Positions 19,012-28,505 of a DNA stretch of 64,000 bases are shown piece after piece (the first letter of the stretch is position 1; each line of letters starts with the position of its first letter). This stretch comes from Anaeramoeba ignava (taxonomy: Eukaryota; Metamonada; Anaeramoebidae): contig JAPDFW010000022.1 of the NCBI GenBank assembly GCA_028826165.1, positions 1 through 64,000 on the forward strand, in the 5' to 3' direction. The position numbers and the translations under genes are program-made. Below the pieces are notes generated by a model. It saw nothing but the letters and a program-made list of their open reading frames with translations. It was not told where the DNA came from and made no database searches.

Positions 19012-21795
19012 TTAATGATATTTGAACCATAAAGTAAAAACGAAGAAAAGAATAAACAAGAAAACTTTCGTCAAATATTTAGTATCCAAAGTAGTTCTTT
19101 TTTCATAAAACTTTTTATGAATCTCCTGAAAATCTGCAGTTAATTTTAATGGTTTTTTGGTTAGAAATAATCTTTCAAATAAAAAGCTTCTTTGAGTTTG
19201 AATGTCTTCAATATGAACTGCTAAAACACCAGCTGCTTTTTCTTGTTGTTGAAATGATTTTCCTGTTGAAATTCCGAGTTTTCCACCTTTCTCTTCATTA
19301 AAAAAATCTTCAGATTCAAAATCATCTTGAATCTCAGATTCATCCAAAAAAATTTGTTCTTTCATTGATATTTTTTTCATCATTGGTTTTTTTTTAGGAA
19401 TATCTTTTGTTTTTGATTTTGTCTTTTTCTTTTTCTTTTTCTTATCTTGTATTTTTTCTTTCATTTTTTCTTCTTGATAAATTTTTAGAGTTGGTGAAAT
19501 TTCATTTCTTTTTCCATAAAGTCTTTGAGTTATTAAATTTGGTTCTTTTGAAAATGCATAAACCTCTTTTAAATCACCATCAAATTCTGAAAACTTCATA
19601 TTTTTAGGAACATAAAGAGTGACACATAAATAATTAATTGGGAGATCAAATGAGGCAATTGAGACAGACAATTTTCCTTTTTCTTTCAGAGGAGCTTGAT
19701 TATGCTGTATGAAGACAAATTCAACAATAAAAGGTGGTTGATCTGGATTTGAGGAATCCGATTTGTTCAATGGAACCAAAATGGAGGAATCTTTATCAAT
19801 TGCGGGTTTGACAGATTTACCATCAACTAATGTGGACCAAAGTTCGCAATTACTTGATTTTGGATCATGACTTGATTTGTCTTTTTCTTGCATATAAACG
19901 CGCAAGAATTGCTTTTGGGTATTTCTCACTTTGAGTTTGCAATTATGGAGAATTTCTCCGTTTTTTGAATATAATATTGTGATATGAGCAACTTCGATTA
20001 TAGATATCAAAACAGAAGCGTCTTTATGTTTTGTCACTTTGAGAATTATGTCAAATGATGGAATTAAAAATTTATACGCATACAAAAGTGATCCTTTTGA
20101 AACATCATAAATCTCATCAGAAACTTCTTGTGTGCTAATTTTGGCAAGATTTTTACTCTCGCATTCATTGATTTCCACATTTGTTCGTGCTTCAATAGCA
20201 ACAAACCCTGTTTCTCTGTTTATTTTGCCCAAACATTCAAAAACAGGCAATGAAACATAGCAACTTGTTGATTTCATTTCCAATTCCGTTTCCAAAAGAA
20301 GATTGTAATTGCTTTCAACACCATATTCAAGCCAAATTTTGAGAATTTGTTTTTTTTGGATTGTTTGCATAGATGAAGTAGTTTCTTTCATTTCTTGGTC
20401 GATTTCATCATCACTTTCATTGTTATTTTCGTTATCATTATTATTTTCATTATTATTTTCATTATTATTTTCATTATTATTTTCATTATTTTCATTATTT
20501 TTTTCATTATTTTCATCACTTTCATCACTTTCATCACTTTCATCATCTTTTTCATTTTCATTTTCATTATCTTTTTCGTTTTCTTCTTTAGAAACTACTT
20601 TCCATTTTTTAATAGAATGCCCTTTTACAGATAAAATTTTAAATTTAGGTGTTGATCGAACAGTCGGAACAGCAATCTCAAAAAAAGACTTGGTTCCGTT
20701 ATTAATCTCGAAATTAAACTGTGCGTTTGTTAAAACAACTCCTTCTCCAATCGAATGTAATATATGTTGTTCAACATTAATAATCACTTCCTTCTTATTC
20801 TTTTTGGCTTCTTGCTTGTCTTCTTTTTTTTCTTTGTCGTCAATTTCAAGATCAGATTCTTGCTCAGATTCCGACTCAGGTTCCGAATCAAAAAGATCGA
20901 TCTTCTGAGGCTCAGTCCAAGAAATGGATATGTTTGATCGGGAAAGAAATGTGGATTGAAAAGTTGTTACGCCTTTCCCTGGAATTTGACCTTCTGGTTG
21001 TTGATTTTCAATGTTTTCAATTTGCGTAATTTCTTCCCATTTTTGATTCGCATTATCAATTGCTTCAGAACAAAATATCTTCACTTTTTGATCACCTGGA
21101 ACCGAATAAATCAACTCGTTTTGAATGGAAACGGGGATTTGAAGGTTCAATTCTTTGCCTCTTTCAGTTAAATAAGGAACTAAAAATTCAACTTCAATTG
21201 TGTAATTACCAGTTTCATTTGTAATAAAACAGTAATTATTATTTTGGACTCCAAAACTTAATACAATTTCCTTCTTCTCTTCAATATTTGTGTTTGTGTT
21301 TGTGTCAGTTTTTTCGTTTTTGATTTGAATGATTTTTGACTTGGAAATTGCGATATTTTGATTGAATAAAGGAATTGTAACTAATCCGTTAATTGGAACT
21401 TTTAAAACGGAAATGAATATTGTCGAGTTGAATAGTGAATGCTTTTTAAAAGCTCTTCCATTATACTTTGCATTATAAATAATGGACTGCAATTTGGGAT
21501 TTGAATTTTTCATTTGCGAAAAAATTTTGACTAAGTTTCTTGTTGTGAGTTTGATTTTTGTTCCTATTTTGGCTTTCTTTTTTGGCTTTTCAGTAAGCAT
21601 CTTGATAACATTTAGTGGGATATCAAGTGGTCCTGAATACAGATTTTGTGAGTAATTTTTGAATTTTTCATCATAATCATCATCATAATCTTCATCAGAT
21701 TCATCATTTTCATTTTCACAAAAATCATCATCTTCATCATCGTATTCAAAAGATTCAACCATTTCATTCGCAAAATAATCTGTTTCTTGTTGCAT
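19012..21795 (-). CDS. 927-residue tail-anchored protein resembling a bacterial multi-domain beta-rich family
   Basis: An uninterrupted frame. Residues 1-45 are very acidic. The middle holds beta-rich domains with GEGVVLTNAQFNFEI, FEIAVPTVRSTPKFKILSVK and VKGHSIKKWKVV, then an Asp/Glu/Asn spacer, then CLGKINRETGFVAIEA and VTKHKDASVLISIIEVAH. After that come KLKVRNTQKQFLRVYM, CELWSTLVDGKSVKPA and DSSILVPL. This string of motifs (R/KH-x-D-V-x-VLxxxxxxA, RNxxxQFLRLxLP, LWSxxVxGxxVxPA) matches, from memory, long exported proteins of planctomycetes and myxobacteria. The last ~20 residues (VFLFILFFVFTLWF) form one hydrophobic helix just before the stop, as in a tail anchor; there is no N-terminal signal. 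The function is unknown. Absence of introns over 2.8 kb is notable here and is compatible with acquisition from bacteria. Confidence 0.65.
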   Translation of the reverse strand: MQQETDYFANEMVESFEYDDEDDDFCENENDESDEDYDDDYDEKFKNYSQNLYSGPLDIPLNVIKMLTEKPKKKAKIGTKIKLTTRNLVKIFSQMKNSNPKLQSIIYNAKYNGRAFKKHSLFNSTIFISVLKVPINGLVTIPLFNQNIAISKSKIIQIKNEKTDTNTNTNIEEKKEIVLSFGVQNNNYCFITNETGNYTIEVEFLVPYLTERGKELNLQIPVSIQNELIYSVPGDQKVKIFCSEAIDNANQKWEEITQIENIENQQPEGQIPGKGVTTFQSTFLSRSNISISWTEPQKIDLFDSEPESESEQESDLEIDDKEKKEDKQEAKKNKKEVIINVEQHILHSIGEGVVLTNAQFNFEINNGTKSFFEIAVPTVRSTPKFKILSVKGHSIKKWKVVSKEENEKDNENENEKDDESDESDESDENNEKNNENNENNNENNNENNNENNNDNENNNESDDEIDQEMKETTSSMQTIQKKQILKIWLEYGVESNYNLLLETELEMKSTSCYVSLPVFECLGKINRETGFVAIEARTNVEINECESKNLAKISTQEVSDEIYDVSKGSLLYAYKFLIPSFDIILKVTKHKDASVLISIIEVAHITILYSKNGEILHNCKLKVRNTQKQFLRVYMQEKDKSSHDPKSSNCELWSTLVDGKSVKPAIDKDSSILVPLNKSDSSNPDQPPFIVEFVFIQHNQAPLKEKGKLSVSIASFDLPINYLCVTLYVPKNMKFSEFDGDLKEVYAFSKEPNLITQRLYGKRNEISPTLKIYQEEKMKEKIQDKKKKKKKTKSKTKDIPKKKPMMKKISMKEQIFLDESEIQDDFESEDFFNEEKGGKLGISTGKSFQQQEKAAGVLAVHIEDIQTQRSFLFERLFLTKKPLKLTADFQEIHKKFYEKRTTLDTKYLTKVFLFILFFVFTLWFKYH

Positions 21796-22230
21796 TTCTT
21801 TTAAATTCGTAAATTTTTTTTTGCTTTTATTTTAAAAAATGAAAGAAAAAAAAAATGAAAAAAATTGAATTAAAAAAATTTTTTTTATTCTTTTTATTAA
21901 ATTTTTGTTTTCTCGTTTTTAAACATAAAATTCTTCTTTAATTATTAATTCATCTATTTTTCCCCAATAAATACCTATTCATTTCTATATTATAATTGCT
22001 TCCAATTCTAGTATTTTCGAAAACAATTTTTTTTATCTTTAAATTCTTGTTTATTAACAAAATTTCCCAATAAATCCTAAATTTTCTTTTTTAGAATACT
22101 TTTTTAATCTTAAAAAATTAGCACAATTTTTATAATTATTGTTCCAGAAACACCAGTAATTTCATCAACCAAAAAAAGCATTTTTATTTTTCAAAATTTT
22201 TTTTGATCTTCAATTTTCAATTTTATTTTC
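21796..22230. promoter_or_regulatory. Divergent intergenic region (tail-anchored gene / frataxin)
   Basis: About 435 bases separate the start of the minus-strand 927-residue gene from the plus-strand frataxin start. It holds poly-A/T tracts and several TTTTTCAT motifs close to both start codons. No gene is seen. Both promoters must lie here because transcription diverges; no specific element can be named. Confidence 0.45.
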
Positions 22231-22764
22231 ATGCTTTCAAAAATTTATCCAATAAAAACAGCTCTGTCTCCAATTTTATGCCAAAATATTGGGTCTAGTC
22301 TTGTAAAAAACATATCTTTCAGTTTATTTTGCAATAAAGAAATCACGCATTCTTCAAAAATTTCAGTCAAGAAATATGCAGAAAGAAATAGCAATATGAT
22401 AGTTCGGTGGATTGGAAACGAAGACAACAAATTTACTAACGCAGCTAATGTTGCTCTCTCAACTATTTTAGATTTTTTTGAAAGTTGTGAAGATGATTTT
22501 TCCAAAAAAGGATTTGATATTGAAACATCGTTATCAAGTGGAGTTTTAACAGTTAAAATTGAGAAAAAAGGAACCTATGTGATCAATAAGCAAACTCCTA
22601 CAAGGCAGATATGGGTTAGTTCCCCTCTGACTGGTCCTATAAAGTTTGACCAAAATTTGCAAAATAATGATTGGGTTTGTTCAAGAAATAATCAATATTT
22701 ATCTGATTTTCTTTCAAAAGAAATTTCTGAAATTCTTGGAAAAGATGTTAAGTTTCAATTTTGA
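22231..22764 (+). CDS. FXN: Frataxin with probable organelle-targeting leader
   Basis: 177 residues, single exon. The C-terminal ~115 residues fit frataxin: an acidic first helix (ALSTILDFFESCEDDF), the central sheet (GVLTVKIEKKGTYVINKQTP), the signature RQIWVSSPLTGPIKFD and then WVCSRNN and LSDFLSKEISEIL. Frataxin stimulates the Nfs1-Isd11-Isu complex in iron-sulfur cluster assembly inside mitochondria or related organelles. The first ~45 residues are rich in Lys, Ser and hydrophobics with few acids and are probably a targeting leader, arguing that this organism keeps ISC assembly in such an organelle. Only one upstream ATG in this frame is plausible. Length is normal for the family. Confidence 0.9.
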   Translation: MLSKIYPIKTALSPILCQNIGSSLVKNISFSLFCNKEITHSSKISVKKYAERNSNMIVRWIGNEDNKFTNAANVALSTILDFFESCEDDFSKKGFDIETSLSSGVLTVKIEKKGTYVINKQTPTRQIWVSSPLTGPIKFDQNLQNNDWVCSRNNQYLSDFLSKEISEILGKDVKFQF

Positions 22765-23012
22765 TTTTCAAAAGTTCATTTTAAAATTCAATTTCAAAAT
22801 TTAAATTAAGATCCAAAAATAATCAATAAAAAAAATCTTTTTTTTCATTTTTTTTCTTTTTTTCAAATTTTAAAACACAAAATTTAAAACACAAAATTTA
22901 AAACACAAAATTTAAAACACAAAATTTAAAAACACAAAATTTAAAACACAAAATTTTAAAACACAAAATTTAAAACACAAAATTTTAAACACAAAATTTA
23001 AAAACACAAAAA
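22765..23012. repeat. AAATTTAAAACACAA tandem repeat between frataxin and UBX genes
   Basis: From about 22868 to 23010 a 15-bp unit reading AAATTTAAAACACAA is repeated roughly nine times with one-base length changes, ending just before the ATG at 23013. It fills the promoter region of the UBX gene. Confidence 0.7.
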
Positions 23013-24534
23013 ATGGCAGATGATAGAGAAGAAAAAGTTAATAACTTTTGTGAAATTATGGGATTTATTAAATATTTATTAAAATAAATTAATTATTTAT
23101 TAAATTATTTAATTAAAATAAAATATAAATTATTTATTAAAATATTTATTAAATAATTTATTAAATTATTTATTAAAATATTTATTAAATTAAAATATAA
23201 ATTATTTATTAAATTAATTATTAAATTATTTATTAAATTATTTATTAAATTAAAATATAAATTATTTATTAAATTAAAATATAAATTATTTAGTTGTCAA
23301 ATGATAATCTTGAAGAAGCAGTTAATTTATATATGACAATACAAAGCGAAAAATCTTCAAATAAAATCCCAATAACAATCAAAAATGAACTTGTAACAGG
23401 AAGAGAGAGTATTTATTAAACATTTATAATTTAAAATTTAAAATTTAAAATTCCATAAAAAATTTTAATTAAAAATTATTATTAGATCTTCGTCATTATG
23501 ATCCAATTAGACCACGACCAAATGAACCATTTGATCCTTTTAGTGATTCCCGTAAAATAATTTTTTAAAATTTGAAATTAAAAATTTGAAATTAAAAATT
23601 TGAAATTAAAAATTTGAAATTAAAAATTTGAAATTAAAAATTTGAAATTAAAAATTTGAAATTAAAAATTTAATAAAAAGCTCATTTAAAGGAAATATTC
23701 CAAATCCCTAGAGAAATGGTTTTTATAGGATCATTAGCAAAAGCAAAACAAAAAGGAACAGAAGAAGGAAAATGGGTTCTTGTTAACATACAAGATCCAA
23801 ATGAATTCACATCCTCAGTTTTAAATCGAGATATTTGGAATAATAAAACCATTCAATCAATAATCAACAATCATTTTATTTTTTGTCAATGGAAAGTAGA
23901 TTCCCCAACTTCGCGGATATATCTTCAATTTTACGAGACCTTTTCATTTCCCTCAGTTTCGATTCTCGATCCAATAACAGGGGAACGCTTAGAAAATTGG
24001 CTTACTTTTAATGGAGCAGAAGAAATGATTGAAAATCTTAATAATTTCCTTTTTATTCAAGCTGATTCACTCAAAAAAAGAATCAAAGAACTTGGATTCG
24101 ATTCCCCAAAAAATCCAACACAAGATAATAAACCTCAACAATTAACTGATTTAGAACGTGCTATTCAACAGTCACTTCTTGATCAACAAAAAGAAGAAGA
24201 AGAAGAAAAAAAAAAGAAACAAGAAGAAGAAGAAAAAAAGAAACAAGAAGAAGATGAAAAGGATATTCTTCAAGAACCTCCAGAAAATGATCCTGATATC
24301 ACTCGCATTCAACTCAGAACTTCTGATGGAAAAAGAATTGTTCGTCGTTTCCGTTTTTCTGATCCTGTTTCTTTAATTGCAAAAATTTTCAAACATGAAG
24401 TTCCTGATGCAAAATCAAAACCTTTTGATATGATTGTTTTACCTGCAAGAAATTCTATTATTGAAAAACAAGATATTTCTATCAAAGAAGCTGGATGTGG
24501 AAATTCAGTTATTATTATGGAATGGTTAGATTAA
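23013..24534 (+). CDS. UBXN7: UBXN7/Ubx5-like p97 cofactor (UBA-UAS-UIM-UBX)
   Basis: Exon 1 from 23013 gives EEKVNNFCEIMG, a UBA first helix; after a repeat-rich intron, LSNDNLEEAVNLYM completes the UBA. A short exon (about 23488-23550) gives LRHYDPIRPRPNEPFDPF, and the last exon (from about 23683) gives the UAS thioredoxin-like domain (FQIPREMVFIGSLAKAKQ, WVLVNIQDPNEF, LNRDIWNN, FPSVSILDPITGERL). A ubiquitin-interacting motif follows (LERAIQQSLLDQQ), then a Lys/Glu coiled stretch and a C-terminal UBX domain (IQLRTSDGKRIVRRFRF ... VIIMEWLD). UBXN7 proteins link p97/VCP to ubiquitylated clients and cullin ligases. The first intron lacks an obvious GT donor after EIMG. Either the middle of the UBA is missing, or splicing starts earlier at GTTAAT. 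Confidence 0.82.
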
Positions 24535-24693
24535 AAATTTTTTTCTTTTTTCTTTTTCTTTTTCTTTTTCTTTTTCAAATTTGAAATTTTTTGATAAATT
24601 TATTTTTCAAATAAAATCAAAAAAAAAAACAGAAAGAAAGAAAGAAAGAAAGTGGATTGTTCCAAAAAAAAATTTTTTTTTTCAAATCATTTT

Positions 24694-27600
24694 TCAAAAA
24701 TTATTGAAAATTTCTTCTTTTTTTTCATTTTGATAAAATTTTTGATTTTTGATTTTAATTTTATATTGTTTTTTTGCTTTTTTAAATTGTTTTTTGATTT
24801 TATTATTTTTGTTTTTTTGTGATTTAGTTTTTGATATTTTTTTCTTGATTTGAGAAGAAAAAAGTAAATTAATTTGTATTTTCAAATCTTGTTTTTGTTT
24901 TTTACTAAAAAGAAAATTAATAGAAGAGGAAGATTGTTTTAAAGAAAGAAGATCTAAATTTAAAGAAAAATATGACATAGAATCTTTGAAATGATTTTGG
25001 AATTGGATTAATATTTGTTGAATAATATTAAGGAAATTTTTTTGTTGAGTAGTTAAATCTTCTTTTGAAATTAACTGATTTTCAAATTGATTTTCATTTT
25101 GATTTTGATTTTGATTTTCATTTTGATTTTCATTTTCATTTTCAAATTGATTTTGATTTTGATTTTGATTTTGATTTTGATTTTGGAATTGATTTTTTTC
25201 CATTTGTTTAAATTGATTTTGTTTTTGGTTTTGGAATTGATTTTGGAATTGATTTTGATTTTGATTTTGGAATTGATTTTGATTTTGATTTTGATTTTGA
25301 TTTATAAATTGATTTTGATTTTGATTTTCATTTTGATTTTCATTTTCATTTTCAAATTGATTTTGATTTTGATTTTGATTTTGATTTTGATTTTGGAATT
25401 GATTTTTTTCCATTTGTTTAAATTGATTTTGTTTTTGGTTTTGGAATTGATTTTGGAATTGATTTTGATTTTGATTTTCAAATTGATTTTGATTTTGATT
25501 TTGATTTTGATTTTGATTTTGATTTTGGAATTGATTTTTTTCCATTTGTTTAAATTGATTTTGGAATTGATTTTGGAATTGATTTTTAAATTGATTTTGA
25601 TTTTGATTTTGATTTTGTTCCACTTTTTTAAATTGATTTTGATTTTTATTTTGATTTTGGAATTGATTTTGATTTTGGAATTGATTTTGATTTTTATTTT
25701 GATTTTGATTTTGATTTTGATTTTGGAATTGATTTTGATTTTTATTTTGATTTTGATTTTGATTTTGATTTTGATTTTGGAATTGATTTTTATTTTGATT
25801 TTTATTTTGATTTTGGAATTGATTTTTTTCCATTTGTTTAAATTGATTTTGATTTTGGAATTGATTTTGATTTTGGAATTGATTTTTATTTTTATTTTGA
25901 TTTTGATTTTGATTTTGGTTTTGGAATTGATTTTGGAATTGATTTTGTTTCTCTTTTTTAAATTGATTTTGATTTTGTTTCTCTTTTTTAAATTGATTTT
26001 GTTCCACTTGTTTAAATTGATTTTGATTTTGATTTTGATTTTTATTTTGATTTTTATTTTGATTTTGATTTTGATTTATATTTAGATTTTGATTTTGATT
26101 TTGATTTTGTTCCATTTGTTTAAATTGATTTTGATTTTGATTTTGGAATTGATTTTGATTTTGGAATTGATTTTTTTCCATTTGTTTAAATTGATTTTGA
26201 TTTTGATTTTGATTTTGATTTTGTTCCATTTGTTTAAATTGATTTTGATTTTGATTTTTATTTTGATTTTGATTTTTATTTAGATTTTGATTTTGGAATT
26301 GATTTTGATTTTGATTTTGATTTTGATTTTGATTTTGATTTTGATTTTGATTTTGATTTTGATTTTGATTTTGATTTTGATTTTGATTTTGATTTTGATT
26401 TTGATTTTGATTTTGATTTTGTTCCATTTGTTTAAATTGATTTTGATTTTGATTTTTATTTTGGAATTGATTTTGAATTTGATTTTGATTTTGATTTTGA
26501 TTTTGATTTTGATTTTGATTTTGATTTTGATTTTGATTTTGATTTTGATTTTGATTTTGATTTTGATTTTGATTTTGATTTTTGAATTTGATTTTGATTT
26601 TGATTTTGATTTTGATTTTGATTTTGATTTTGATTTTGATTTTGATTTTGATTTTGATTTTGATTTTGATTTTGATTTTGTTCCATTTGTTTAAATTGAT
26701 TTTGATTTTGATTTTTATTTTGGAATTGATTTTGAATTTGATTTTGAATTTGATTTTGATTTTGATTTTGATTTTGATTTTGATTTTGATTTAGATTTTG
26801 ATTTTGATTTTTATTTTGATTTTGTTTCATTTGTTTAAATTGATTTTGATTTTGATTTTGATTTTGATTTTGTTCCATTTGTTTAAATTGATTTTGATTT
26901 TGATTTTGATTTTGATTTTGTTCCATTTGTTTAAATTGATTTTGGAATTGATTTTGATTTTGATTTTGATTTTGTTTCATTTGTTTAAATTGATTTTGAT
27001 TTTGATTTAGATTTTTATTTTGATTTTGATTTTGTTCCACTTTTTTAAATTGATTTTGATTTTGTTCCACTTTTTTAAATTGATTTTGTTCCACTTGTTT
27101 AAATTGATTTTGATTTCGTTTTTCATTTGGAAATTCATTCATTTCATCAAATAAACTTCTTGATTGTATCTCTTGAGTTTTTTTTTCATTAATAATTTGA
27201 TGAAGAGATTCAATTTCAGCTCGTTGAGAACTAATTAGATCAGCATCAGATTTCGCTCTAGTTTGATGAGACATTTCATTAAATTCAAAAATCTGAATTT
27301 TACTTAAAGCTTCTTTTAATTGATTATTTGTATTATTAAATTCATCTAATGGAACGGAATTTGATTTCAATTTTTGATATTCTTTTTGTAATCGAGATAA
27401 TTCTATATTTGATTCTTCATTTTTTCTTGATAGAATGGTATTATCTTCTTCAAATTCTTCAATTTGCTGTCTAAATTTTGATAAATTTTGCTTAAGATCA
27501 GATATTTCAGAAATTTGTTTTTTGATTTTCTCATTTTCTTGTTCCAAATTGGCAATTTTTTCAGTGAAATGAAGTTGCATTTCTCTTTTTTCTTCATTTT

Positions 27601-28228
27601 TTTTATCATCCAATTTTTTCAAGGAATTGACTTGTTCTTTCTGAAGAATTTCGATATCCTGCTCAGCTTTCCTGCAGTCATCCATTACTTTAGAATAATG
27701 CTCTTCCAAAGCGGTTTTTTCTTTTTTCAATTTGGCAAATTCATGTTCCACTTTTTTCTTTTCTTCTTCAAGTTCTTTGAGTGATTGAGTTAATTCATCA
27801 AGAATTTTTTCTTGATTTTCTGCCTTTTCCATTTCGATATCATAAATGTTTGAAATTTCTTCAAGAGTTGTTTGAAGCGCAAGATTCTTTTCAATCAACG
27901 ATTGACCAATTTCTGCAGCAAGTATTAGATCGTTTTCTTTTTGTTTTAATAATTGTTCAAGTTCATCAATGCGAATTTTCTCATTTTCAACATTTTCATC
28001 TTGATTTTCAATTTCATTTTGATTTTCTTCTTTCATTTTGTTTGTCGATTTAAGTTGATCTAATGTATTTCTTATTTTATCCAAATTTTCTTTTGAATCT
28101 TCTTCATTTTTTTGAGGAATTCCGCCGAAAAATGAAATACTCCTTCTTTTTGGATTTCTAATAATTCTACTAGTTCTGTTTTGGAGTCCTGGATATTTAC
28201 TTTTGAGTTGATATTTTGGCGAAGCCAT
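24694..28228 (-). CDS. Coiled-coil protein with CC1 box (dynein-adaptor-like) and giant Asn-Gln tail
   Basis: The first ~360 residues (28228-27130) are heptad-rich coiled coil. Near residues 90-115 lies [18 protein letters not shown], a CC1 box (AAxxG) as in BICDR1, Spindly, TRAK/HAP1 adaptors, where it binds dynein light intermediate chain. The remainder is about 750 residues of Gln-Asn repeats punctuated by [16 protein letters not shown] and QFQNQ. It ends with a shorter unique, Lys-rich segment containing [16 protein letters not shown], from about 25060 to 24694. The array changes frame around 26430-26600 (26590 on the plus strand has an extra T in GATTTTTGAATTTG), so the true protein probably joins both frames to about 1,170 residues. 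Start: ATG at 28228 with [14 protein letters not shown]. The CC1 box is seen; dynein binding is inference. Confidence 0.7.
25090..27130. repeat. CAAAAT (Gln-Asn) hexamer array, ~2 kb, with 210-bp internal duplication
   Basis: On the minus strand the array reads CAAAATCAAAAT with islands coding FKQMEQ/FKKVEQ. Two blocks are near-identical with an offset of 210 bp: TTCAAATTGA occurs at 25141 and 25351 with the same flanks, including the FKQMEKNQ island and the Glu-Asn segment. This is a tandem segmental duplication within the array. Confidence 0.85.
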
Positions 28229-28505
28229 TATTTAAAAAATTAAATCAAAATTAAAAAATGAAAAAAAAAAAATAAAATATAAAAATAAAAATAAAAAAAT
28301 CTATTTGATCTTAAGTTAAATGATGACAAAGAAATTAATTGAGATTAAAAGTGGAAAAAATTTTAATTTTTAATTTTAATTTTTTTCTCCTTTTTTTTAT
28401 TTTTTTTTTCTCCTTTTATATTTTTCATTTTTTTTCATCTTAATTTCTAATTTTGCTTTATTTCATTTCTTTTCATTTCTTTCTTATTTTTGGTTTTTAA
28501 GTTAA
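28229..28505. promoter_or_regulatory. Divergent intergenic region (CC1-box gene / polycystin)
   Basis: 277 bases with A-rich and T-rich tracts between two head-to-head start codons (28228 minus, 28506 plus). It must contain both promoters. No specific element is identifiable, and the sequence shows only strong strand-switching of A and T runs. Confidence 0.45.

Noticed and set aside
25087-26694. Long plus-strand frames of Ile-Leu-Phe repeats that look like membrane proteins
   Set aside because: They are exact antisense readings of the CAAAAT array of the CC1-box gene; no conserved residue or start context supports them.
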